A program made the translations under genes and the position numbers. This document shows, piece after piece, positions 25,487 to 33,880 of a stretch of 39,789 nucleotides of DNA. The stretch is from contig MEYF01000016.1 in NCBI GenBank assembly GCA_001775755.1, forward strand, positions 1 through 39,789, given 5' to 3'. How positions within the stretch are numbered: the first letter of the stretch is position 1; each line of letters opens with the position of its first letter. The notes under the pieces were generated by a model, which worked only from the letters and a program-made list of their open reading frames with translations, was not told the origin of the DNA and ran no database searches. This DNA is from Candidatus Aminicenantes bacterium RBG_19FT_COMBO_65_30. GTDB taxonomy: Bacteria; Acidobacteriota; Aminicenantia; Aminicenantales; Saccharicenantaceae.

Positions 25487-26902
25487 TCAGGCGGGATTCC
25501 GGTCGCCGTTGCCGTTCCGCTTTTCGGCCTTGCGGACCTGGTTGAGGTCGTACTTGCCGATGAGATAGCGGATGGTCCGGTAGCTCAAGCCCAGGAGGGG
25601 CGCAGCCTTCTGCAGGCTCCCGCCCGTGGCGGCCAGGGCCTCGTGGATGTATTTCTTGGTGATCTCGTCGAGATGGCCGGTCAGGCTGAACCCCGGGGTG
25701 AAGAGCGCCTGGGTCTCGAGCTTCTGCTTCTGGGGGGAGACGATCTCCTGGGGCAGGCAGTTCACGGTGACCGTCTCGCGGTCCTCGATGGCCACGATGC
25801 GCTCGATGACGTTCTCCAGCTCACGGATGTTTCCCGGCCAGGAGTAGCTTTCGAGAAGCCCGACGACCTCGGGCGTGAACCGCTTGGGTTTCTTGCCCAT
25901 TTTGTCACAATATTTTTGGAGAAAATGGGCGATGAGCAAGGGGATGTCCTCGATACGCTTGCGGAGCGGCGGCATGTCGCAGGAGATGACGTTGAGGCGG
26001 TAGAAGAGCTCCTCGCGGAACTTCCCCTCCTGGATGCGCTTCTTCAGGTCCTGGTTCGTCGCGGCGATGATGCGGACGTCGACGGCGATCTCGTCCGCCC
26101 CGCCGACCCGGCGAACCTTACGTTCCTGGAGGGCGCGGAGGAGCTTGACCTGGGTCCAGGGTGACATCTCGCCGACCTCGTCGAGGAAGAGGGTGCCCCG
26201 CTGGGCCAGCTCGAACATGCCCTTCTTGTCCGAAACGGCCCCGGTGAACGAGCCCCGGACGTGGCCGAAGAGCTCGCTCTCGAGGAGGTTCTCGGGGAGC
26301 GCGGCGCAGTTGATCGATACGAAGGGATAGTCGCGCCGGGCGCCCTGAAGGTGGACGGCCCGGGCGGCCATCTCTTTTCCCGTCCCGCTTTCCCCGGTGA
26401 TGAGGACGGTCGACTCGGTGGAGGCGACCTTCTCGATGAGGATGTAGATCTCCTGCATGGCCCGGCTCTTGCCGATCATCTGCTCGAAGCCGTAGCGGTC
26501 CTTCAGGTCCCGCTTGAGGAGGATGTTTTCCTGCTTGAGCCGCTTCGAGGCCAACCCGCGGCCGACGATGATCTTCAGCTCCTCGACGTCGAAGGGCTTG
26601 ACGACGTAGTCGAGCGCCCCTGCCTTGAGGGCCTCGACGGCCTGGGCGATGCTGCCGTAGGCCGTGATCAGGATGACCGGCAGGTCGGGCCGGTTCTCCC
26701 TGGCGTAGCGCAGGATGTCCATGCCGTCGGCGCCCGGCATCTTGATGTCGGTGACGACGAGGTCGACCTCTTCCTTCTCCAGGATCTCGAGGCCCCGGGC
26801 GGCCGAGAGGGAGGACTTGACCCCGTACCCCTCCTTCTTGAAAACGACCGTGAGCAGGTCGAGGAGGCTCTTTTCGTCGTCGATGATCAGGATCGTTTCC
26901 AT
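25487..26902 (-). CDS. pilR: NtrC-family response regulator PilR
   Basis: A 471-residue sigma-54 activator. The receiver domain has IIDDE (6-10) and phospho-acceptor Asp 52 (VVTDIKMPGADG). The AAA+ domain has Walker A GESGTGKE (170-177), the sigma-54 contact loop GSFTGA (217-222), and Walker B GTLFLDEVGEM. A Fis-type helix-turn-helix ends the protein (ATGGSLQKAAPLLGLSYRTIRYLI). GSFTGA rather than GAFTGA is usual in PilR. Once phosphorylated by PilS it should drive pilA from the sigma-54 promoter immediately downstream. It starts 10 nt after pilS. Confidence 0.92.
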   Translation of the reverse strand: METILIIDDEKSLLDLLTVVFKKEGYGVKSSLSAARGLEILEKEEVDLVVTDIKMPGADGMDILRYARENRPDLPVILITAYGSIAQAVEALKAGALDYVVKPFDVEELKIIVGRGLASKRLKQENILLKRDLKDRYGFEQMIGKSRAMQEIYILIEKVASTESTVLITGESGTGKEMAARAVHLQGARRDYPFVSINCAALPENLLESELFGHVRGSFTGAVSDKKGMFELAQRGTLFLDEVGEMSPWTQVKLLRALQERKVRRVGGADEIAVDVRIIAATNQDLKKRIQEGKFREELFYRLNVISCDMPPLRKRIEDIPLLIAHFLQKYCDKMGKKPKRFTPEVVGLLESYSWPGNIRELENVIERIVAIEDRETVTVNCLPQEIVSPQKQKLETQALFTPGFSLTGHLDEITKKYIHEALAATGGSLQKAAPLLGLSYRTIRYLIGKYDLNQVRKAEKRNGNGDRNPA

Positions 26903-26912
26903 GGTTGCGGCC

Positions 26913-28190
26913 TTACGCTCCGGCCGGCCTGCGGAGCGGCAGCGTGATCGCGACCTCGGTCCCCTTGTGGAGCTCGGAGCGGACGTCGATCCGCCCGTCG
27001 TAGTCGTCGATGATCTTGCGGACGATGGACATCCCCAGGCCGCGGCCGTTCTCGAAGCCCGAGTAGAAGGGCTCGAAGAGGTGCTCCTTGTCCTCGTCGG
27101 TCAAGCCCTTCCCGGTGTCGGCGACGACGATCCGGATTTCTTTCCTCTGGGGGCCGAGGAAATCGAGCCTCAGCCGCCCGCCCTCCGGCATGGCCTTGAC
27201 GGCGTTCTTGATGAGGTTCCAGAAGACCTGTTTGAACTGGCCGGCGTTGCCGTAAAAGGGGACGTCCGACGTCCGGAAGTTCCCCGTGATCTCGACCTTG
27301 CCGTTGAGCTCTCCTCCCCCCCGGAGGATCTTGATCGTCTCGTCCAGGATTCCGGGCAGGTTGATCGGGGAGAAGACCCGCTTCGAGGGCATGGCGAAGT
27401 CCAGGAACTGTTCCAGGCTGTGGGAGACGCGTTCCGATTCCTTGAGGACGATGTCCATCAGGTCGCGCTGCTCGTCGCTGAGGGCGAGCTCCTTTTTGAG
27501 GACCTGGACGGACCCCGAGATGGCGGCCAGGGGGTTCCGGATCTCGTGGGCCAGGCTGGCCGAGACGCGGCCCGTTTCCGACAGGCGCTCGCGGACGAGG
27601 AGTTCCTTTTCGGCCACACGGAGCGCCTCGCGGGTCCGCCGGAGGCTCCCCGCCAGGGTGCTCATCAAAGCGGCGATAACGAAGAAGACGCCCCAGGCGA
27701 TGAAGATGGTCACGAGCAAGGAGCCGAGGGACGACTTGACGGCGTGCTCGGGCCGGAAGGTGGGGATGAACCCGAAGTGGACGCCGTCGACGAGAAGGCC
27801 GAAAAGGATGGCCGACAGGGACGCCGCCAGGTAGCCCGCCCGCCCGGAGACGACCAGGCCCGCGGCGATGATCGGGAATAGGTAGAGGAAGTACATCGAG
27901 GAAGCGATGCCGCCGGAGATGTAGACGAAGGCGGTGATGAGGAGGAGGTCGAAGGCGACCTGGACGTAGGCCTGGACGATGAGCCACCGGCCCCAGACGT
28001 AGAGGCCGAAGAAGAGGGCCGAAAAACCGTAGGCGCCGAGGATGAGATAGTAAAAGGGCGGATTGGGCTGGGAGTCCGGCGAAGACAGCTGGATGATGAA
28101 GGCCGAGACGAGGAGGGACGTGAGCACGGCCAGCCGGTAGAGGTTGTACAGGAGGACGTTTCTTTTATCCACCGAATCTTCCTTCTTCAT
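26913..28190 (-). CDS. pilS: Membrane sensor histidine kinase PilS
   Basis: A 425-residue kinase with six hydrophobic segments in residues 12-180 and no large periplasmic loop, as in PilS. The H-box ASLAHEIRNPLAAI follows with His 215, then N-box NLIKNAVKAM and G-boxes VADTGKGL and GRGLGMSIV. A PAS domain, present in Pseudomonas PilS, is absent: the coiled linker (about 180-208) leads straight to the H-box. An upstream GTG at 28217 would add nine residues, but GAAGG 8 nt before the ATG at 28190 favours the shorter form. It should sense pilin or membrane state and phosphorylate PilR. Confidence 0.87.
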   Translation of the reverse strand: MKKEDSVDKRNVLLYNLYRLAVLTSLLVSAFIIQLSSPDSQPNPPFYYLILGAYGFSALFFGLYVWGRWLIVQAYVQVAFDLLLITAFVYISGGIASSMYFLYLFPIIAAGLVVSGRAGYLAASLSAILFGLLVDGVHFGFIPTFRPEHAVKSSLGSLLVTIFIAWGVFFVIAALMSTLAGSLRRTREALRVAEKELLVRERLSETGRVSASLAHEIRNPLAAISGSVQVLKKELALSDEQRDLMDIVLKESERVSHSLEQFLDFAMPSKRVFSPINLPGILDETIKILRGGGELNGKVEITGNFRTSDVPFYGNAGQFKQVFWNLIKNAVKAMPEGGRLRLDFLGPQRKEIRIVVADTGKGLTDEDKEHLFEPFYSGFENGRGLGMSIVRKIIDDYDGRIDVRSELHKGTEVAITLPLRRPAGA

Positions 28191-28244
28191 CCCACGCGCC
28201 TTCGAGAGGCGGAACACGCCGCCGCCGGACTTCGTCCCGAAACC

Positions 28245-29426
28245 TTAAAACTTCGTCATGAGGTCGAAGATCGGCAGGTACATGGAGACGACCAGGCCGC
28301 CGACGATAACGCCGACGACGATGAGCAGGATGGGCTCGAGGATCGAAAGGAGGGCGGCCACGGCCATTTCGACCTCCTCGTCGTAAAAGCCGGCCAGTTT
28401 GCTCAACATCTCGTCGAGGGTCCCCGTCGCCTCGCCGACATTGATCATCTGGAGCATCATCGTCGGGAAGCTCCCGGCCTGCTTGAAGGACTCGCTCAAC
28501 GTCTTGCCTTCGGAGACGAGTTTTCGGGCCTCGATGATCTGCTGCTCGATGATGACGTTGCCGGCCGTCGTCGAGGTGATCCTCAGGGCTTCGAGCATGG
28601 GCACGCCGCCGGAGATGAGCGTCGCCAGCGTCCGCGTCACCCGGGTCATGGACACCTTGAAGAGGAGCGGGCCGAAAAGGGGCATCTTCAGGATGAGTCG
28701 GTCGGTCGCCCAGTGTCCCTGCTTGGTGCTCCGGTAGTAACGAAAAAGAAAGACGAGGGCGACGAGGCCCATGGCGACGAAGAGGATGTTCTTCTCGACG
28801 AAGTCGCTCATGCCGACGACGAAGGCCGTCAGGAAGGGCAGTTCGGCGCCGAGGTCGCGGAAGATCGAGGCGAAGACGGGAATGACCTTCCAGAGCAGGA
28901 AAACGGAGACGACGACGGCGAAGATGACGATGGCCACCGGGTAGATCATCGCCTGTTTGACCTTGCCCCTCAGCCGGACGTTCTTCTCGATGAACTCGGA
29001 CAGGCGGCGGAGCATGATGTCGAGGGAGCCCGACTGCTCGCCCGAGGCGATGAGGTTGCAGTAGAGGTCGTCGAAGGCCTTGGGGTGCTTCCGTTTCGCC
29101 TGGACGTCATCCTTGATGGTCTTGATGACTTTCTTGAAATAAGTGTTTTTCTGCTGTTCCTCGAGGATGCCCAGGCTCTGGATGAGCGGCAGCTCGGCGT
29201 CAATGAGGACGGACAGCTGGCGGCTGTAGATGGCCAGGTCTTTGAGCCGGACCTTCTCCCTCTTGAGGAAGGGGATGGAGAAGCCCCCCTTGGCCGGGGC
29301 GACGCTGAAGACCGTGATCTGGTCCTTCTGGAGGAGGCGCCCCACCTCTTCCTTGGACGCGGCGACGCGCTCGCCGCCGACCGTGTCACCGTAGCGGTTT
29401 TTCCCTTTCCAAACATATGTCGGCAT
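28245..29426 (-). CDS. pilC: Type IV pilus inner-membrane platform protein
   Basis: A 393-residue GspF/PilC protein with two T2SSF domains (about 65-190 and 270-390). Three membrane helices are visible (about 170-190, 215-235 and 365-390). Motifs include YSRQLSVLIDAELPLIQSL and the paired LISGGVPMLEALRI and INVGEATGTLDEML. It couples the PilB/PilT motors to pilin insertion and removal. It follows pilT by 29 nt in the same operon. Confidence 0.93.
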   Translation of the reverse strand: MPTYVWKGKNRYGDTVGGERVAASKEEVGRLLQKDQITVFSVAPAKGGFSIPFLKREKVRLKDLAIYSRQLSVLIDAELPLIQSLGILEEQQKNTYFKKVIKTIKDDVQAKRKHPKAFDDLYCNLIASGEQSGSLDIMLRRLSEFIEKNVRLRGKVKQAMIYPVAIVIFAVVVSVFLLWKVIPVFASIFRDLGAELPFLTAFVVGMSDFVEKNILFVAMGLVALVFLFRYYRSTKQGHWATDRLILKMPLFGPLLFKVSMTRVTRTLATLISGGVPMLEALRITSTTAGNVIIEQQIIEARKLVSEGKTLSESFKQAGSFPTMMLQMINVGEATGTLDEMLSKLAGFYDEEVEMAVAALLSILEPILLIVVGVIVGGLVVSMYLPIFDLMTKF

Positions 29427-29455
29427 TGTTTACCTCGCCTTTCTGGGCCGGGCCC

Positions 29456-30571
29456 CTATTTTCTGGACAACCCCGCGGCTCCCCCCGGGGTGATCTTAAC
29501 GCCGTCGTGGCGCTGGATGATGTCGGTCAGCTCCTCGGGGAAGGACGTCATGGCCATGACCATGTCCAGGGTGACCAACTTGCGGTAATAGAGGCTGGCC
29601 AGGGACTGGTTGAATGTCTGCATCCCGAACTTCTCCTGGCCCATCTGCATGGAGGAATAGATCTGGTGGATCTTGTTCTCGCGGATGAGGTTGCGGATGG
29701 CCGGGTTGGGGATGAGGATCTCCATGGCCAGGACGCGGCCCTTGCCGTCGGCGCGCGGCAGGAGGGCCTGGGTCAAGACGGCCTCGAGGGACATGGACAG
29801 CATGATCCGGACCTGGGTCTGGTACTGGCTGGGGAAGATGTCGATGATGCGGCTGATGCTCTCGACGGCCGAGTTCGTGTGCAGGGTCGAGAAGGTCAAG
29901 TGGCCGGTCTCGGCGACGCGTAGGCAGGCCTCGACGGTCTCGAGGTCGCGCATCTCGCCGACGAGGACGACGTCGGGATCCTCGCGGAGGACCGAGCGGA
30001 GGGCGTTGCCGTAGGACTGGGTGTCGGCGTAGAGCTCGCGCTGGTTGATGATGGCCTTGCGGGGCGACAGGTAGTATTCGATGGGGTCTTCGATGGTGAC
30101 GATGTGGACCGCCCGCTCGGAGTTGATGTGCTCGATCATGCAGGCCAGGGTCGTCGACTTGCCGCAGCCGGTCGGCCCGGTGACGAGGACGAGTCCCCGC
30201 GGCAGGTAGCAGAGCTGCTGGACGCGCCGGGGGATGCCCAGCTGGGCGAAGCTCCACATCGACGGCAGGAAGCGGCGGAAGGCCCCGGCCACGGCGCCCT
30301 TCTGCATGAAGACGTTGGCCCGGAACCGGCCGAGCTCCTTGACCCCGAACGAGAAGTCGATCTCGAGCTTCTCCTCGAACTGCCTCTTCTGCTTGTCGGT
30401 CATGATGCTGTAGATGACCTCTTTCGTCTCGGAAGGAGTCAGGGACGGGTGGTCCAGGTCCTTGAGCAGGCCGTGGACGCGGACGCGCGGCGGGATATAG
30501 GTCGTGATGTGCAGGTCGCTCGCGTCGGCCTCAACGGTGGCTTTCAGGAGCTCGAAAATCGGCTTGGCCAT
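29456..30571 (-). CDS. pilT: Pilus retraction ATPase
   Basis: A 371-residue secretion-type ATPase with Walker A GPTGCGKS (132-139), Walker B LVGEMRD, the His box and the PilT-specific AIRNLIRENK. Length and lack of an MshEN domain separate it from PilB. It powers pilus disassembly and twitching. The tail (about 345-371) has the usual DIIQRHDG stretch. It lies 28 nt after pilB. Confidence 0.94.
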   Translation of the reverse strand: MAKPIFELLKATVEADASDLHITTYIPPRVRVHGLLKDLDHPSLTPSETKEVIYSIMTDKQKRQFEEKLEIDFSFGVKELGRFRANVFMQKGAVAGAFRRFLPSMWSFAQLGIPRRVQQLCYLPRGLVLVTGPTGCGKSTTLACMIEHINSERAVHIVTIEDPIEYYLSPRKAIINQRELYADTQSYGNALRSVLREDPDVVLVGEMRDLETVEACLRVAETGHLTFSTLHTNSAVESISRIIDIFPSQYQTQVRIMLSMSLEAVLTQALLPRADGKGRVLAMEILIPNPAIRNLIRENKIHQIYSSMQMGQEKFGMQTFNQSLASLYYRKLVTLDMVMAMTSFPEELTDIIQRHDGVKITPGGAAGLSRK

Positions 30572-30599
30572 GTCATCCTCCGTTCTTTGTCGTTATGGG

Positions 30600-32327
30600 T
30601 CATTCGTCCCGGACGGTCTCCCGCAGGACTTCTTCGACCGAAGTGACGCCGTTCTTGATCTTGACGAGGCCGCTCCGGCGCAGCGTCAGCATGCCCTTCT
30701 CGATGGCCTTCCTCTTGATCTCCCGGGATTGGGCCCGGGTCAGGATCATGGTCCGGATGTCGTCGTCGATCTTCATGACCTCGAAGAGGGCCGTCCGGCC
30801 CTTGTATCCGGTCCTGTTGCAGGTGTCGCAGCCGCCGGGCTTCATGATCTGGAGTCCCTTGAGCTCGCTCTTCAGGTAGCCCATCTCGAGCAGGGCGGCC
30901 TCGGGCAGGGCGTGGGGCTGGGAGCACTTCTTGCAGAGCCGCCGGACGAGCCGCTGGGCGACGACGAGGATGAGCGAGTCGGCGATGAGGAAGGGCTCGA
31001 CGTTCATGTTGACCATGCGGGTGATGGAGCTCGCGGCGTCGTTCGTGTGGATGGTGGAGAAGACCAGGTGGCCCGTCAGGGCGGCCTTGATGGCGATGTC
31101 GACGGTCTCTTGGTCGCGCATCTCGCCGACGAGCATGATATCCGGGTCCTGTCGAAGGAAGCTCCGCAGGCAGATGGCGAAGGTCAGGCCGATCTCTTCC
31201 TTGACCTGGACCTGGTTGATGTTCGGGATGTTGAATTCGACCGGGTCCTCGGCGGTCATGATGTTCATGTCCGGCGAGTTGATTGTCGAGATGGCCGAGT
31301 AGAGCGTGTTCGTCTTGCCGCTCCCCGTCGGCCCGGTGACCAGGACGATGCCCCACGGCTTGTGGATGGCGTCATCGAAGACGGCGAGCGGTTCCTCCTC
31401 GAATCCGAGCTGGGTCAGGTCGAGCTTGAGCATCTCCTTGTCGAGGATACGGGCGACGATCTTCTCCCCCCATAGCGTGGGCATGGAGGAGAGGCGCATA
31501 TCGATTTCCTTCTTCTTGCCGTTGTCGAGGCGGAGGCGCATCTTGATCCGGCCGTCCTGGGGCAGGCGCTTCTCGGCGATGTCCATGTTGGCCAGGATCT
31601 TGACCCGGGAGATGACCGGGCTGCGGTACTTCAGCGGCAGGTTGACGATCTCGTAGAGGTCGCCGTCCATCCGGTAGCGGACGCGGAAGCTCGTCTCGTA
31701 GGGCTCGAAGTGTACATCGCTCGCGCCCCGCTTGATGGCGTCGATGAAGGTCTGGTTGACGAGCTTGATGATCGGCGCCTCTTCGGCCTCGCCGTCCGTG
31801 TCGGTGAGGACGGTGGATTCCTTCTCGTCCTCGATGATGTTGACGCGGCCGTCGTCGGCCAGGGCGATGTCCTCGATGATCTTCTTGACCCGGATGGCGT
31901 CGGCCGTGCCGTAGTATTTGTTGATGGCGTTGACGACCCCCGTCTCCGAGGCGATGACGGGCTGGATCGACAGCCCCGTCCGGAAGCGGATATCCTCGAT
32001 GATCTCGAGATCGGTCGGGTCGACCATGGCCAGGGTCAGGAAGGACCGGATCCGATGGATCGGCATGACCATATGCTTTTTGGCCACGTCGACCGGGATG
32101 AGGCTGATGACTTCGGGGTAGACGTCGAACTGGTCGAGGTCGATATAAGGATAACCGAGCTGGCGGCTGAGGGCCTGGGCGATGTCCTCCTCTGTCAGAT
32201 AGCCGAGCTGGACGAGCGAGGTCCCGACGGGCAGGCTGTTCTTCTTTTGGAAATCTAGGGCGGACTTCAGCTGGTCGACGGAAAGGATCTTTTCCCTTAA
32301 GAGAAGCTCGCCCAGGTTGGATGCCAT
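30600..32327 (-). CDS. pilB: Pilus extension ATPase
   Basis: A 575-residue ATPase with an N-terminal MshEN domain (about 1-150, starting LGELLLREKILSVDQLKSAL), which in relatives binds cyclic di-GMP. Then come Walker A GPTGSGKT (332-339), LVGEMRDQET as Walker B, STIHTND as the His box, and a zinc site from two CxxC pairs (Cys 465/468 and 500/503). It drives pilin polymerisation. It opens the five-gene operon. The ATG has no Shine-Dalgarno, and a near-consensus promoter ends only 13 nt upstream, so the message may be almost leaderless. The start is firm because the MshEN domain begins at residue 4. Confidence 0.94.
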   Translation of the reverse strand: MASNLGELLLREKILSVDQLKSALDFQKKNSLPVGTSLVQLGYLTEEDIAQALSRQLGYPYIDLDQFDVYPEVISLIPVDVAKKHMVMPIHRIRSFLTLAMVDPTDLEIIEDIRFRTGLSIQPVIASETGVVNAINKYYGTADAIRVKKIIEDIALADDGRVNIIEDEKESTVLTDTDGEAEEAPIIKLVNQTFIDAIKRGASDVHFEPYETSFRVRYRMDGDLYEIVNLPLKYRSPVISRVKILANMDIAEKRLPQDGRIKMRLRLDNGKKKEIDMRLSSMPTLWGEKIVARILDKEMLKLDLTQLGFEEEPLAVFDDAIHKPWGIVLVTGPTGSGKTNTLYSAISTINSPDMNIMTAEDPVEFNIPNINQVQVKEEIGLTFAICLRSFLRQDPDIMLVGEMRDQETVDIAIKAALTGHLVFSTIHTNDAASSITRMVNMNVEPFLIADSLILVVAQRLVRRLCKKCSQPHALPEAALLEMGYLKSELKGLQIMKPGGCDTCNRTGYKGRTALFEVMKIDDDIRTMILTRAQSREIKRKAIEKGMLTLRRSGLVKIKNGVTSVEEVLRETVRDE

Positions 32328-32340
32328 TTTTTATGCCGTC

Positions 32341-32369
32341 ATCATATTATTTTAGACAATTCCTGTCAA
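32341..32369 (-). promoter_or_regulatory. Sigma-70 promoter of pilB-T-C-S-R
   Basis: On the minus strand TTGACA (32364-32369), a 17-nt spacer and TATGAT (32341-32346) match 11 of 12 consensus bases. The expected start near 32334 leaves about 6-7 nt to the pilB ATG. Confidence 0.8.
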
Positions 32370-32653
32370 TTATCGATTCCCTCGTTGGCTCTTCATTAAA
32401 AGACGGCCGCGGGGCCGATTTTTCTCTTATACCTAAGATGCTCAAGATTGCCAAGGCATTGCTCCGATGGCCCCTATTCTCTCTTAACGACAAATTGCGT
32501 CAATCACCCGGGGTGAGCATTGCCTGGGTGAATTTAGCAAAAATTGTCCCATCTCGAGGGGTGAGGAGAATCATCGGAGGGGGTCAAACCTGCGAAATAT
32601 CTGAATGGTTTTGGAAAGTGAAAAAGTCCATGTTTGCCCCCTCCTATTAATGA
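32370..32653. other. Intergenic region between pilB promoter and tRNA fragment
   Basis: No gene is supported here. The stretch is AT-richer than its surroundings. It contains a TCACCC-G-GGGTGA dyad (32504-32516) and two more GGGTGA copies at 32526 and 32558, of unknown meaning. Confidence 0.5.
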
Positions 32654-32703
32654 TGGCGCGCCTGGAGGGACTCGAACCCCCGACCCGCTGCTTAGAAGGC
32701 AGC
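32654..32703 (-). pseudogene. 3' half of a tRNA-Arg(UCU) gene, copy A
   Basis: Read on the minus strand this holds an intact anticodon arm (GCTGC, loop CTTCTAA with anticodon TCT, GCAGC), a 5-nt variable loop, a T arm with TTCGAGT, the acceptor 3' strand CAGGCGC, discriminator G and an encoded CCA. No D arm or 5' acceptor strand precedes it: identity to a tRNA stops at the anticodon stem. A 3' half breaking at the anticodon is the classic trace left by an integrase using a tRNA attachment site. Confidence 0.85.
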
Positions 32704-32780
32704 TGGGCGGCCTCCTTAATTGATGCGATATGCATGGCTTACGACTTCGCTTCGGGAAGGTGTGCTCAGAATTGTGCACA
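32664..32780 (-). repeat. 117-nt element terminus, copy A
   Basis: Two blocks are shared exactly with copy C: 43 nt of tRNA-derived core (32664-32706) and 25 nt at 32756-32780. Between them are 49 nt that align without gaps to copy C at about half of positions. Confidence 0.8.
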
Positions 32781-32879
32781 TATAGGGCCTCAAGATGGTC
32801 TTCGGTCGGTCGCCGATTCTTGGGATGGCGTCCTTCAGCGCGGGATAGCTAAAAAGCAGTAATTCCAGATTGGGTTTCC

Positions 32880-32888
32880 TGCTATAAT
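32880..32888 (+). promoter_or_regulatory. Extended -10 promoter of the SRPBCC module
   Basis: TGCTATAAT with no clear -35; the likely start is about 16 nt before the ATG at 32911. Confidence 0.45.
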
Positions 32889-32910
32889 GATCCGCACAGG
32901 GCGATGTTGG

Positions 32911-33057
32911 ATGTCGAATAGAAGACCCATCTGGCGAAGGCTCTTGGGCGCGTTGGGCTGGATGCTTCTCCTGCTGGCGGTCACGGCTGCCGTGTGGCGG
33001 ATCTTCATTTTTCCATGGGCCTCCAATTGGGGTGCGACCAAGGAGGAGCGGTTGTGA
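32911..33057 (+). CDS. Short membrane-anchor ORF, N-terminal part of a split SRPBCC protein
   Basis: A 48-residue frame: basic MSNRRPIWRRLLG, one hydrophobic helix (WMLLLLAVTAAVW), then IFPWASNWGATKEERL and TGA. The last stretch resembles the conserved WGAT-EE segment that normally runs straight into PLPGDE in SRPBCC relatives I recall. PLPGDE is present just downstream but in another frame. So this is either the broken front of one gene or a separate small anchor translated in tandem with the next ORF. An AGGAGG inside its end serves the following GTG start. Confidence 0.55.
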   Translation: MSNRRPIWRRLLGALGWMLLLLAVTAAVWRIFIFPWASNWGATKEERL

Positions 33058-33842
33058 AGCCCCTCCCGGGTGATGAGTTCGGGGCTCCGTCGGCTCCGCA
33101 GCACACCTGCGGCCTGACGATCCATGCGCCGGCGGACGAGGTCTGGAAATGGCTGGTCCAGATCGGCCAGGACCGGGGAGGATTCTACAGCTACACGTTC
33201 CTGGAGAACCTGGTAGGCGCTGATATCCACAACACAAACGAGATCAGGCCGGAATGGCAGGAATTGAAGGTCGGCGACACCGTCAGGCTGGGTCGGGACG
33301 AGGGCGTGATCAAGCTCACGGTCCTTGCCGTCGAGCCAGGCCGGGCCCTGATGCTGACATACTGGGGCGCCTTTGTGCTCGAGCCCGCGCCCGACGGCAG
33401 GAGCTGTCGCTTCCTCATTCGCAGCCGCAGCGTGGGCAAGCCGCTCGTCCGGTTCATCATGTCCGTTGTTCTTGATCCCCTTCACTTCCTGATGCAGCGC
33501 CGCATGACGTTGGGGATCAAGGAACTGGCCGAGGCGAAGACTCCGGCGGAGCGCCCCCTGATTCCCACAACTTCTGATTATGTCTGGTTCTTTTCTATCC
33601 TGAGGTCCGGCCTTCTTATCCTCATCATGCTGTTTGCCCGGCGCTGGCCGGGCCGGCTGCTGACAGCGGTCTGCCTGTCAGCCCTTCTGACCTTTGTGCT
33701 GTATCGGTTTCCGCCGGTTCCACTCACTGGCATTGCCCTGGCCGTCTTTACCCTGCTAATCCTTATATGGCGCGTCTGGCCGTCTCGTCTTCCCAGCCCT
33801 CGGCCACAAAATAATGGATATGAGGATGTGAATCGTTTTTAG
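33054..33842 (+). CDS. SRPBCC-domain membrane protein (C-terminal part of the split gene)
   Basis: A 262-residue frame starting at GTG, which overlaps the previous stop as GTGA and has AGGAGG 7 nt upstream. Residues 1 to about 165 form an SRPBCC/polyketide-cyclase-like ligand-binding domain: KPLPGDE, CGLTIHAPADEVWKWLVQIGQDRGGFYSY, LKVGDTV and YWGAFVLEP. Three hydrophobic helices follow (about 180-245). In related proteins the domain follows an N-terminal helix in one chain; here that helix lies in the other frame. Ligand unknown; hydrophobic small molecules are usual for the fold. It is 38 nt before the FAD oxidoreductase gene and probably co-transcribed. Confidence 0.72.
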   Translation: MKPLPGDEFGAPSAPQHTCGLTIHAPADEVWKWLVQIGQDRGGFYSYTFLENLVGADIHNTNEIRPEWQELKVGDTVRLGRDEGVIKLTVLAVEPGRALMLTYWGAFVLEPAPDGRSCRFLIRSRSVGKPLVRFIMSVVLDPLHFLMQRRMTLGIKELAEAKTPAERPLIPTTSDYVWFFSILRSGLLILIMLFARRWPGRLLTAVCLSALLTFVLYRFPPVPLTGIALAVFTLLILIWRVWPSRLPSPRPQNNGYEDVNRF

Positions 33843-33880
33843 CCGCATGAAGGACGGCGCACGCCTCTAAAAGGAGCATC

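Noticed and set aside
26239-26256. GSFTGA instead of GAFTGA in PilR as a defect
   Set aside because: This variant is usual in functional PilR proteins and supports the assignment.
32504-32563. Three GGGTGA copies and one TCACCC as an operator array
   Set aside because: Irregular spacing, too short to separate from chance.
32605-32862. Short plus-strand frame running across tRNA fragment A
   Set aside because: It crosses the tRNA remnant and has no ribosome site or recognisable product.
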